A stretch of 64,000 nucleotides of DNA from the NCBI RefSeq assembly GCF_038811545.1, contig NZ_CP133319.1:2137516-2201515 (forward strand), written 5' to 3'. The notes below the pieces were generated by a model. It was not told where the DNA came from. It searched no databases and saw only the letters and a list, made by a program, of their open reading frames with translations. This document shows, one piece after another, positions 45,792 to 52,852 of the stretch (the stretch's first letter is position 1; every line of letters begins with the position of its first letter). The position numbers were made by a program, and so were the translations under genes. The stretch comes from Rhodoligotrophos sp. CJ14. GTDB lineage: Bacteria; Pseudomonadota; Alphaproteobacteria; Rhizobiales; Im1.

Positions 45792-47156
45792 CTACTCGCT
45801 GGCAGGACTGGCGTGTGCGAGCGCCTGTTGTTGGACCTCCTCTTCGATTTCCTCGACAGTGGTGGGCCGCTCCCGTACTCTAGGTGCGGACGGTTGCCAC
45901 GGCTTCAAGCGTTGGCCGGCACGTTCGTAGAATTCCGGCACCAGTGTTTCCACATCTGCTATGAAGTTCCTCCTCTGCCCAAAACGAGCCGCCAGGCCGC
46001 GAACGAGGCAAATTTCGAGCGTGTGCAGTTGCGCGTTCGGGCGGTCCTGTGAGATTGCGTCTGGATTTTCGCGGAGCGTCGTCAGTGAGTGTTGTGTGAA
46101 GCTGCCAGCCCCAGTCCAGTGCAGGCGGACGAAGAGGTCATCGGGCGTCACGTTCTGCAGCTGACGCAGTAGCCAATTCAACTTTGAAGTGGCTTTTACG
46201 CGGTCGGCAGGTGCGCGCACCCTCATCGATGCTGTGACCGTCTTGGTCTTTAGATCAACGCAGCAGTCCAAGGTTCCCGCCGCATCCTTGATATCCCAAG
46301 CGGTGAGGATCGCGCTGCTCTTACTCAGCGTCTCAAGGTCGAACTTGAGACGCGCCTGGCTGTCGACCCGGTGCGCCCGTGGTAGACGTGTGGTGACGTG
46401 GACCCCGAGCTTGCGTGAAAGGATGAGTGAGAGATCGCGAGTCTCTTGGTACCATGCCTCAAGCACTTCTTTCGCGAGTACTGATCGAGGTGAGATCGCG
46501 CCGCCGTTCGCAACCGACTGCACCAGTTCGCTCCACGAGGCCGGCATGCTGTCGAAACCTTTGACGCCAGCACTATCGTGGCTAAGAAAACGCGACAATT
46601 CTAGCAGGATGGCTTCTTGGTCCTTATCGAAGATTTCGTCATTGTGAAGGAGCAGCTCGACCTGCGTCAGGACATGCATCCAAGACCAATGGTACAAGGC
46701 CACCTTTGCCGTAGCGCGCTTAGAAACTGCAATCGGATGCTCGTCGGGGGTTGGAGCAAACTGATTGGAAATGGTGACAACGGCATCAACTTCGTTCAGT
46801 CGCGCGAGTTCAAGGTACCGCTCCACCTGCGTCTGGTCGAGTTCGGCATTTCCCACCTTCGCCTCGACAAGCGCCCTCCATTCGCGGTTGCCAACCTTAA
46901 GAACGATCAAACCGTCGGGACGATCACTTTTGGGCTTTTCACCCTTTTTGAAACAGATTTCCGTATAGCAGATGACTTGAGCTCGAGGGCCGGCGCGTTG
47001 ACCTACAGTCGCGAGCATTGCGCGCCCGAACTCCTGCACATGCGCGAGACATGCCAACACGATCGAAATCGTGCGTCCCTCCTTGGACGTGTCCGCAAGT
47101 ACAGGAAATAGCCGAGCCTTTTCACCCCGTTCAAGATAATCCGGTAGTGCCGTCAT
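45792..47156 (-). CDS. PD-(D/E)XK nuclease-like protein of unknown function
   Basis: A 454-residue cytosolic protein. Residues about 80-150 carry a restriction-endonuclease-like pattern: RPDGLIVLKVGNREWRALVE AKVG gives D...ExK, followed by LDQTQVERYLELARLNEVDA. The remaining two thirds are not recognised; the C-terminus is acidic (EEIEEEVQQQ). It could be a stand-alone type IV-like nuclease or a defence effector. It is transcribed leftward, 214 bases downstream of the rtc operon, and begins the defence-type gene group. No partner gene is adjacent. Confidence 0.6.
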   Translation of the reverse strand: MTALPDYLERGEKARLFPVLADTSKEGRTISIVLACLAHVQEFGRAMLATVGQRAGPRAQVICYTEICFKKGEKPKSDRPDGLIVLKVGNREWRALVEAKVGNAELDQTQVERYLELARLNEVDAVVTISNQFAPTPDEHPIAVSKRATAKVALYHWSWMHVLTQVELLLHNDEIFDKDQEAILLELSRFLSHDSAGVKGFDSMPASWSELVQSVANGGAISPRSVLAKEVLEAWYQETRDLSLILSRKLGVHVTTRLPRAHRVDSQARLKFDLETLSKSSAILTAWDIKDAAGTLDCCVDLKTKTVTASMRVRAPADRVKATSKLNWLLRQLQNVTPDDLFVRLHWTGAGSFTQHSLTTLRENPDAISQDRPNAQLHTLEICLVRGLAARFGQRRNFIADVETLVPEFYERAGQRLKPWQPSAPRVRERPTTVEEIEEEVQQQALAHASPASE

Positions 47157-47370
47157 TGATCCCCCAAGAATTGTTAATCTGAATACTGCTCGGAGGAGTT
47201 AAAAAGTGCAAGCCGCTTGGTAGCGGGCATACTGCATGGTTCTGCGGGAACCGGCCGGTCAGGTGCCGGTCCGTTTCGGAGGCGCAGAGGGCTGATAGCC
47301 GAATGATGGCTTTGGGTGAGATCGCCGGCAGTCGGATGTAGATTGCGGCGAAGCTCATTGGCGTCCGTCA

Positions 47371-48387
47371 TCAAGCGTGCCGCACGAGATGGCAGCCGCT
47401 CGACTGTTGTTCGAACACCCAGCGCTCACCGGTGAAGCGCTCGATGATGTCGCGCGCGGTGAGCGCGTGCTGGCTGGGCTTGACCGTAGTGAAGCTCCCC
47501 CCGCCGGCAAGCGCGAATGGCAGCAGCAGTTGGTCTGCCAGATACGGCCCGGCGAACGCGTCCGAGGCCAGGAAGCCGGCCATGCGGTGTGCTGCGGTCT
47601 TCGCCAGCGATTCCGCCGATACCCCGAGCTTGCCGAAACCGGTGACGATCTCGGTCGCGTGCTCGAACACCGCTTCCAGCAGCAGTGCGTTGCCCGGTCC
47701 CTGTTCGTCGGAAAGCTGACGCACAGCGAAGCTGTCCTCCGGCCAATCGGTCAAAATCCGGCGCGCGGTCTTGATCTCGCGCTCGGCGACGTTGAACGGC
47801 AGCGCCGCGAACAGTGCCGTCCCCGACACCGACTGCAACGGGCCACGGTCGATGCAGTCGACCGGAGAAAGCTTGGCCGGCGCGATCTCCACTTCGATCC
47901 GTCCCCCGCCGCGTGGGAAGAAGCCGTGGCGAACCAGCCGTGCGGAGACCTGTGGCCCCATGCGGTTCACGATCGGCAGGAACACGCGGTCGATGAATTC
48001 GAACGGCGGCGCCATCATGTTGTGTGTGCCGCCCTCCAGCACGAGCCGTGACGGCGCATCGGCGAGCAGCAGTGGCATCAGCACGGTCTGGAGGACGAGG
48101 CTGGTGCTGCCCGCGGTGCCCACAGCGAAGCGATACTCGCCCGGAACCACACGACCCGGCGTGAAGGCGATCTCGAGCGATCCGACCGCCACGCCTTCGC
48201 ACGTCGCTCCGCCGATCGCGCACGCCGCCTCGACCGCGGTCAGATGCTGGCGCATCAGTCCCGGCTTCTCGCGCCGCCCGCGAATATTCGTCATGCGGAA
48301 GGGCTGGCCGGTGACGAGCGACAGTGCGAGCGCATTGCGCACGACCTGGCCGCCGCCTTCGCCTTCCGACCCGTCGATGATGATCAT
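47371..48387 (-). CDS. rtcA: RNA 3'-terminal phosphate cyclase
   Basis: A 338-residue enzyme that converts an RNA 3'-phosphate to a 2',3'-cyclic phosphate with ATP through a covalent RtcA-AMP. The N-terminal IDGSEGEGGGQVVRNALALS, RGRREKPGLMRQHLTAVEAA and PRGGGRIEVEI are hallmarks. The adenylylated His is about 307 in KPSQHALTARD. It is the last gene of the sigma-54-driven operon and overlaps the rlaP-like gene by 4 bases (ATGA). With RtcB it prepares and seals broken tRNAs and other RNAs. Confidence 0.95.
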   Translation of the reverse strand: MIIIDGSEGEGGGQVVRNALALSLVTGQPFRMTNIRGRREKPGLMRQHLTAVEAACAIGGATCEGVAVGSLEIAFTPGRVVPGEYRFAVGTAGSTSLVLQTVLMPLLLADAPSRLVLEGGTHNMMAPPFEFIDRVFLPIVNRMGPQVSARLVRHGFFPRGGGRIEVEIAPAKLSPVDCIDRGPLQSVSGTALFAALPFNVAEREIKTARRILTDWPEDSFAVRQLSDEQGPGNALLLEAVFEHATEIVTGFGKLGVSAESLAKTAAHRMAGFLASDAFAGPYLADQLLLPFALAGGGSFTTVKPSQHALTARDIIERFTGERWVFEQQSSGCHLVRHA

Positions 48388-49181
48388 GTATTCACCAGTT
48401 CCGCAAAAAGCTCGCTCGCACGCGCCACCGCGTCTTCGCGCATCGGCGCTGCTGGCAATTCGGCAGCGCGCCCGAGTTCATCCCCTATCAGCGCATCGAT
48501 CTCCGATACCCGCATGCCGTTCGAGCGCTCGTTCGTCCGGCTCTTCGCCTCGACCAGTTCGCTGATCTGCGCGACGATGGACGCCCGCAGACCGGCCACG
48601 CCGATCAGTGCTTGAAGGTTCATCGGCGGCCGCGCAGCTGGGTTCAGACGGAGTGCGCGAACCGCCAACGCAGGCCGGAGCGCGTAGAAATACTTCTTCA
48701 CCGGCACGTCGCCGGGCCTATCGAGCCAACGGTTCGACGCCGCGCGCCCGAGATTGGCATAGTGATGCGCCAACGCCCGGGGATCGAGCAGTTCGTCGGC
48801 CAAAGCCGAAAGCCTGCTGACAAATGGATCGTCCGCTCGATAGCGTATCGGCGACTGCATCCATTCGCTGACCACCGCGTTCGACTTGAGCAGCAGGCCA
48901 AGCGCCTTGCGCACGTCCCACCCGCTGAGGTCGATCTCGTCCACGATTGCATGCTCGATCACGTCGCGCCTGAGCGCCAGCGATAGATACCAGTCACGCG
49001 GTCGCACATAAACGAAGCGCACATCGTAATCGCTGTCGGCCGACGGGAAGCCCCACGCCCGGGACCCCGACTCGACCGCCATCAGCAGGCGCACGCCCTG
49101 CGTAGCCTCGACCGCGTTGAGCCGCTGTTCGATCTCTCGCCGCACGGCAGGAGTGATGGGATCGTGAACCTGGCCAGTCAT
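48384..49181 (-). CDS. RlaP-like nucleotidyltransferase of the RNA-repair operon
   Basis: A 265-residue polymerase beta-type nucleotidyltransferase of the RlaP family (DUF2061-unrelated; Predicted nucleotidyltransferase PF10127-like). The active-site motif is VESGSRAWGFPSADSDYDVR near residues 37-56, with Asp pair DSDYD. The rest is helical. RlaP proteins are recurrent in rtc operons and are thought to add or exchange nucleotides at damaged RNA ends. It sits between rtcB (43 bases) and rtcA (overlap), so it acts in the same repair pathway. Confidence 0.85.
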   Translation of the reverse strand: MTGQVHDPITPAVRREIEQRLNAVEATQGVRLLMAVESGSRAWGFPSADSDYDVRFVYVRPRDWYLSLALRRDVIEHAIVDEIDLSGWDVRKALGLLLKSNAVVSEWMQSPIRYRADDPFVSRLSALADELLDPRALAHHYANLGRAASNRWLDRPGDVPVKKYFYALRPALAVRALRLNPAARPPMNLQALIGVAGLRASIVAQISELVEAKSRTNERSNGMRVSEIDALIGDELGRAAELPAAPMREDAVARASELFAELVNT

Positions 49182-49224
49182 GGGGAAAATTCCAAAGAGG
49201 GGGCGGCGGTGTGCGCCAAAGGCG

Positions 49225-50451
49225 TCAGCCTTTCACGCACACCACCTGCTTCAGCGTGTGGACGATCTCGACCAGGTCCGCCTGCGCAGCCATTACGGCC
49301 TCGATCGGCTTATAAGCCTTGGGCGTCTCGTCGATAACACCTTCGTCCTTGCGGCACTCGACGCCCGTGGTGTCGCGGATGTGCTCGTCCAGCGTCACCA
49401 GCTTCTTCGCCGCCGTGCGGGACATCACACGGCCCGCGCCGTGCGAGCAGCTGTCGAACGACTCAGGATTGCTCAGCCCGCGAACGATGAACGATTTGGC
49501 GCCCATCGAGCCGGGAATGATGCCGAGCACGCCCTTCGCCGCACGTACCGCGCCCTTGCGGGTGACCAGCACGTTCTGGCCGAAATGGTTCTCCCGCTGG
49601 ACGTAGTTGTGATGGCAGTTCACCGCCTCCAGCTCGGCGTCGAACGGCTTCGCGATCTGGCCGCGCAGCGCGCGGATGATGTTGGTCATCATCATGCGCC
49701 GATTGAGCGCCGCGAAATCCTGCGCCCAGCCGACCGCCTCGACATAGTCGTCGAAATGATCAGTCCCCTCCGGGAAATATGCCAGATCCTGGTCGGGCAG
49801 GTTGATATGCCACTTGCGCATGTCCTGCTTCGCCAGCTCGATGAAGAAGCTGCCGACGGCATTGCCCACGCCGCGCGAGCCCGAATGGAGCATGATCCAC
49901 ACGCGCTGCTCCTCGTCGAGGCAGAGCTCGATGAAGTGGTTGCCCGTGCCCAGCGTGCCGAGATGCACCAGGTTGTTGGCGTTGGCGAGCTTCGGGTACT
50001 TGTCCGTGATCCGCTTAAAGCGTGCCGACAAGGTCGCCCATGCCTCGATAATCATGGGTGGCGGGTCGCCCCACGAGCCCTTGTCGCGCTTGCCGCGGCC
50101 TACGTCGCGCCCGTGCGGGACCGCCTGCTCCATCGCCGAGCGGATCCCTTTGAGGTCGTCGGGGAGATCACTCGCGACCAGCGAGGTGCGCGCCGCCATC
50201 ATGCCGCAACCGATGTCCACCCCCACCGCCGCCGGAATCACCGCGCCCTTGGTCGGGATCACCGAGCCCACGGTCGCACCGATGCCGACATGGACGTCGG
50301 GCATCGCGGCGACATGCTTGAAGATGAACGGCATCTGCGCCACGCGCGAAAGCTGCGCCCGTGCCTCCTCCTCCACCGGCACGCCACGGGTCCACAGCTT
50401 GATCGATACGCCGCCCTCGACGTGCTGAAAGTCATATAGTGTCTCGGTCAT
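49225..50451 (-). CDS. rtcB: RNA-splicing ligase RtcB
   Basis: A 408-residue Mn2+- and GTP-dependent RNA ligase joining 2',3'-cyclic phosphate (or 3'-phosphate) ends to 5'-OH ends. Metal-binding residues are in AVGVDIGCGMMAART (Asp, Cys), LGTGNHFIELC (His) and HSGSRGVGNAVG. The guanylylated His is 337 in SCSHGAGRVMSRTAAKK. ATG 50451 has AAGGAGGT 5 bases upstream; an in-frame ATG at 50466 is less likely. It follows the tRNA-like Y-RNA units after about 60 bases, all on one transcript. Confidence 0.95.
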   Translation of the reverse strand: MTETLYDFQHVEGGVSIKLWTRGVPVEEEARAQLSRVAQMPFIFKHVAAMPDVHVGIGATVGSVIPTKGAVIPAAVGVDIGCGMMAARTSLVASDLPDDLKGIRSAMEQAVPHGRDVGRGKRDKGSWGDPPPMIIEAWATLSARFKRITDKYPKLANANNLVHLGTLGTGNHFIELCLDEEQRVWIMLHSGSRGVGNAVGSFFIELAKQDMRKWHINLPDQDLAYFPEGTDHFDDYVEAVGWAQDFAALNRRMMMTNIIRALRGQIAKPFDAELEAVNCHHNYVQRENHFGQNVLVTRKGAVRAAKGVLGIIPGSMGAKSFIVRGLSNPESFDSCSHGAGRVMSRTAAKKLVTLDEHIRDTTGVECRKDEGVIDETPKAYKPIEAVMAAQADLVEIVHTLKQVVCVKG

Positions 50452-50514
50452 CGCGACCTCCTTCAAAAGCGATCATGGTGCCGGCGACGAGGATTGGCGA
50501 GACATCTCCCGAAC

Positions 50515-50710
50515 TGCTCCGGGGCGGAATCGAACCGCTCGGCCTTTCGGCCCTCCATGTAGTCCCGCCGGCATTCGCCAGCGTTGAATTGGTCCAAGGC
50601 GACCAGGTGTTTGACAGGCCCCCCGCTCTAGCGTTGAGCTCCATGTTCTCGGCCACGGCGACGAGGTCATGGTGAAACCGCTCATGCTCTACCAACTGAG
50701 CTACGGGCTT
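50515..50710 (-). ncRNA. tRNA-like Y-RNA unit 3 (YrlA-like)
   Basis: On the reverse strand, a tRNA D-arm GTAGCTCAGTTGGTAGAGC (50686-50704) is separated by about 150 bases from a T-arm GCGGTTCGATTCCGC (50524-50538). Between them are a hairpin TGGTCGCCTTGGACCA (near 50600) and the shared block ATGCCGGCGGGACTACAT, followed by a GGCCGAAAGGCC stem-loop. A D-arm and T-arm brought together around an insert is the layout of YrlA Y RNAs, which tether Rsr and mimic tRNA. It lies between rsr and rtcB, where Salmonella has its Yrl RNAs. Confidence 0.65.
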
Positions 50711-50717
50711 GCGCCCG

Positions 50718-50830
50718 GCCGGGATCCAACCGGCGACAGTGAGATCCGAAGTCGTTCCACCGGCATCCATCGTGGTGGTGGTGTCGGGTCGTGGCGACGA
50801 GATCGGCGAGACGCGGCCCTTAAGCTACGT
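50718..50830 (-). ncRNA. tRNA-like Y-RNA unit 2
   Basis: The reverse strand has a D-arm-like start ACGTAGCTTAAGGGCC (about 50815-50830), the shared block as GATGCCGGTGGAACGACT (about 50752-50769), and a T-arm GCCGGTTGGATCCCGGC at 50718-50734 in which the loop differs from the canonical TTCGA. It is adjacent to unit 3. It is more degenerate than units 1 and 3. Confidence 0.5.
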
Positions 50831-50837
50831 ATCGGCG

Positions 50838-50937
50838 GCGAGATTCGAACCCGCATCTCCGCAGCCCATTGCCGGTGCTGCGGCGCTTTACTCGTCGGGC
50901 CCTCTCTGGTGACGATGTAGTCCCACCAGCATTCGCC
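50838..50937 (-). ncRNA. tRNA-like Y-RNA unit 1
   Basis: The shared block GCGAATGCTGGTGGGACTAC (about 50918-50937) begins the unit, followed by a CTGGTG/CACCAG hairpin, and ends with a canonical T-arm, GCGGGTTCGAATCTCGC, at 50838-50854. A D-arm is not evident before the block. It begins 13 bases after the rsr stop codon, so it is co-transcribed with rsr. Confidence 0.55.
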
Positions 50938-50950
50938 ACGACCCTGTTCT

Positions 50951-52498
50951 TCATACCTCCATCTGTTTGACGATGCTGACCCAGTCGCGGGTCTCGTTCG
51001 AGACGAAGCGCGCGATCGTGTCGAACACCGCGTCGGAGAAGCCCCCGACATTGAGGATATCCACCCGCCCCTGGGCCTGCGTGTTTCCATAGGGCTGGAT
51101 ATCGATGCACACGAGCTTGGCGCCCGGGTTGCGCTTCCTCAGTCGGACCCATTCGCGCATCGTCGCGGTCGCCCCGTGCCGGGTGGCATCCACCCAGGAC
51201 TGGTTGTCCGAGACGATGACGACCAGATCGACCGCCGCCCGCTCCGCATTAAGCATCGCCAGCGGCGCCGAGACGTTGGTTCCGCCACCGCCGACCGCCG
51301 CCAGCTTCGCCGCGTTGACCGCGACCCGGGCATACGGATCCAGCTTCAGCTTCACCACTGCGTGCTCGAACGGTAGCACCCGCGCCTCGCAATTGGTCCG
51401 CAGCATCGCCGCCGCGACCAGCGCCGCGACATCGATGCACCGCACCTTGGACGAGGCGCCCTTGCGGTAGCCCGTCGCCGGCGAGAGCATGGACCCCGAC
51501 ACATCGGGGCAGACGACCACCTTACCCGGCACCTTCGGCACGCGGACGAGCGATTGCTCGAGCGCGTCCTCCAGCGCCGCCTGCACATTGAGCGGCACGC
51601 TCTCGCCGATCTGCCCTAGCGCCACCATCAGCTGGTAGGGCAAGGGCCGGACCTTCGCGAGCGCATCACGATCGGCTAGTCGTGCAGCGGCCGTTTCCGC
51701 GACCCCCTCCACACGGAAGGCGCCGTTGCGCGCAAGCGTGCTGAGGTTCATCCGCAGGGCCTGCCATCCGATCCGCCCGGCAAGCACCGCCCAGTTCTCC
51801 GCGGTGAGCGGGAAGGAGGTCAGCCATTCGAACGGCACCGGCGGCAGCGGGGCCGAACGGTCCCGCTTCCACGCCTCGAACGCGGCGATCTCAGGCGGCA
51901 GCGTGGCGACGTCGTAGGGACGGCCGATCAGCCAGCCATAGAAGGCCTTGCGCGAGACATCCGACGGCTTCGGGTGAACCATCCGGACGATGTCCGCCAG
52001 GCTCGGATCCTTGCCGGTTGCGGCTGCCATCAACTGCGCCATCGATGCCTGCTCCAGCCAACGCTGGACCAGCCGCTTCGGGCGAGAGCCGAGTGAGCTT
52101 CGCCCGACCTGGCCCGAGCGCATCACTGCCACGAAATTGCGAAGCATGCGCCCGTTGTCGATCACGCGCTTAAACACCGGGATCGCGAGGTCGGGATCGG
52201 CAACCGTAAGGTACGCCGCCAGCAATGCCGGCATATCCTTCATCGCGCCCCACGACCGCGCATAGATCGCGGCCTGCGCCACGAAATGCGGATCGCAGGC
52301 CCGCGCCGCTTCCAGGACATCGGCCAGCTGCGCCTCGGCCGCGTCATAGAAATTGTCGGCGAGCGTGCCCGTGGCAGCAAGCTGCGCCAGCTTGTGCTCC
52401 GGCCCATAATCGTAAGCCGGCGCGCGCTCGCGGTTCACCGCATCCGCGCGCGGCAGCAGCTTCGCGACCGCCGAAGCAAAAAGTCTCTTGTTGGCCAT
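50951..52498 (-). CDS. rsr: Ro60/Rsr orthologue (TROVE and vWA domains)
   Basis: A 515-residue ring-shaped RNA-binding protein. The TROVE HEAT-repeat domain spans about 1-320 (YDYGPEHKLAQLAATGTLAD, PVFKRVIDNGRMLRNFVAVM). The vWA domain has an intact MIDAS: DVSGS at about 332-336 and GGGGTN near 404. It binds misfolded RNA and Y RNAs and, with PNPase, forms an RNA-degrading machine. ATG 52498 has GAGGAGGTGG just upstream; the frame is open to 52558. It is the first gene after the sigma-54 promoter, with Y-RNA-like units directly downstream. Confidence 0.93.
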   Translation of the reverse strand: MANKRLFASAVAKLLPRADAVNRERAPAYDYGPEHKLAQLAATGTLADNFYDAAEAQLADVLEAARACDPHFVAQAAIYARSWGAMKDMPALLAAYLTVADPDLAIPVFKRVIDNGRMLRNFVAVMRSGQVGRSSLGSRPKRLVQRWLEQASMAQLMAAATGKDPSLADIVRMVHPKPSDVSRKAFYGWLIGRPYDVATLPPEIAAFEAWKRDRSAPLPPVPFEWLTSFPLTAENWAVLAGRIGWQALRMNLSTLARNGAFRVEGVAETAAARLADRDALAKVRPLPYQLMVALGQIGESVPLNVQAALEDALEQSLVRVPKVPGKVVVCPDVSGSMLSPATGYRKGASSKVRCIDVAALVAAAMLRTNCEARVLPFEHAVVKLKLDPYARVAVNAAKLAAVGGGGTNVSAPLAMLNAERAAVDLVVIVSDNQSWVDATRHGATATMREWVRLRKRNPGAKLVCIDIQPYGNTQAQGRVDILNVGGFSDAVFDTIARFVSNETRDWVSIVKQMEV

Positions 52499-52514
52499 CG
52501 TCCACCTCCTCAAA

Positions 52515-52583
52515 TGGTCAAGGCCGGCAGGATGCGAACTTGCGTCTCCCGCTCCCAAGCCAGGCGCTCTGCGCTGCCTTGAC
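52515..52583 (-). ncRNA. tRNA-Pro(UGG)-like sequence in the rsr leader
   Basis: A 69-nt reverse-strand sequence folds as a small tRNA. The acceptor ends pair over 8 bp (GTCAAGGC at 52576-52583 with GCCTTGAC at 52517-52524) and are followed by CA (or CCA if the last C is counted). The D-arm is short (GCGCAGAGCGC). The anticodon arm is CCTGGCTTGGGAGCGGG with anticodon TGG, and the T-arm is GCAAGTTCGCATCCTGC at 52527-52543. One or two stem mismatches suggest a decoy or degenerate tRNA rather than a full adaptor. It ends 16 bases before the rsr ATG. Confidence 0.55.
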
Positions 52584-52686
52584 TACGCCCTACGAAACCC
52601 CCGGGGGCGACCGGCCCATTCCGGCCGCCCCTTCGCCGCTGCTTGCCGATCTGAGGTTTGACTGCCCCGTCCGACGCAATCAGAAG

Positions 52687-52703
52687 AGCAGGAGGCGTGC
52701 CAA
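52687..52703 (-). promoter_or_regulatory. Sigma-54 (-24/-12) promoter of the rsr-rtcBA operon
   Basis: The reverse strand reads TTGGCACGCCTCCTGCT, which fits TTGGCACG-N4-TTGCT with a single mismatch (C for the first T of the -12 box). The expected transcript start is near 52676, about 178 bases before the rsr ATG. A divergent rtcR gene encoding a sigma-54 activator lies next to it, as in known rtc operons. Confidence 0.8.
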
Positions 52704-52834
52704 GTCCGGACGGGAATGAGAGAGAAAACTATAAGCGACTGACCTGCTCAGTAAATTTAACATGATGTGTATGGACGAGAATAGGCGACCGGAGAACTCC
52801 TCCTGCAATTTTCTATCGCACTCAATAAGTTTTT

Positions 52835-52852
52835 ATCCTAAGATATAAGGAT
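52835..52852. promoter_or_regulatory. Imperfect palindrome, candidate RtcR enhancer site
   Basis: ATCCTAAGATATAAGGAT matches its own reverse complement at 14 of 18 positions. It overlaps the first two bases of the rtcR ATG and lies about 150-170 bases upstream of the predicted operon start, a usual distance for a sigma-54 activator site. It also hides the weak ribosome site of rtcR (AAGG directly before the ATG). Confidence 0.35.

Noticed and set aside
49180-50439. 419-codon forward frame opposite rtcB
   Set aside because: Shadow of rtcB, His/Arg-rich, no start signal.
50432-50770. Reverse frame in the rsr-rtcB gap (VAQLVEHERF, AGGTTWRAERPSGS)
   Set aside because: The amino acid pattern arises from reading tRNA-like RNA sequence; the gap is better explained as non-coding RNA.
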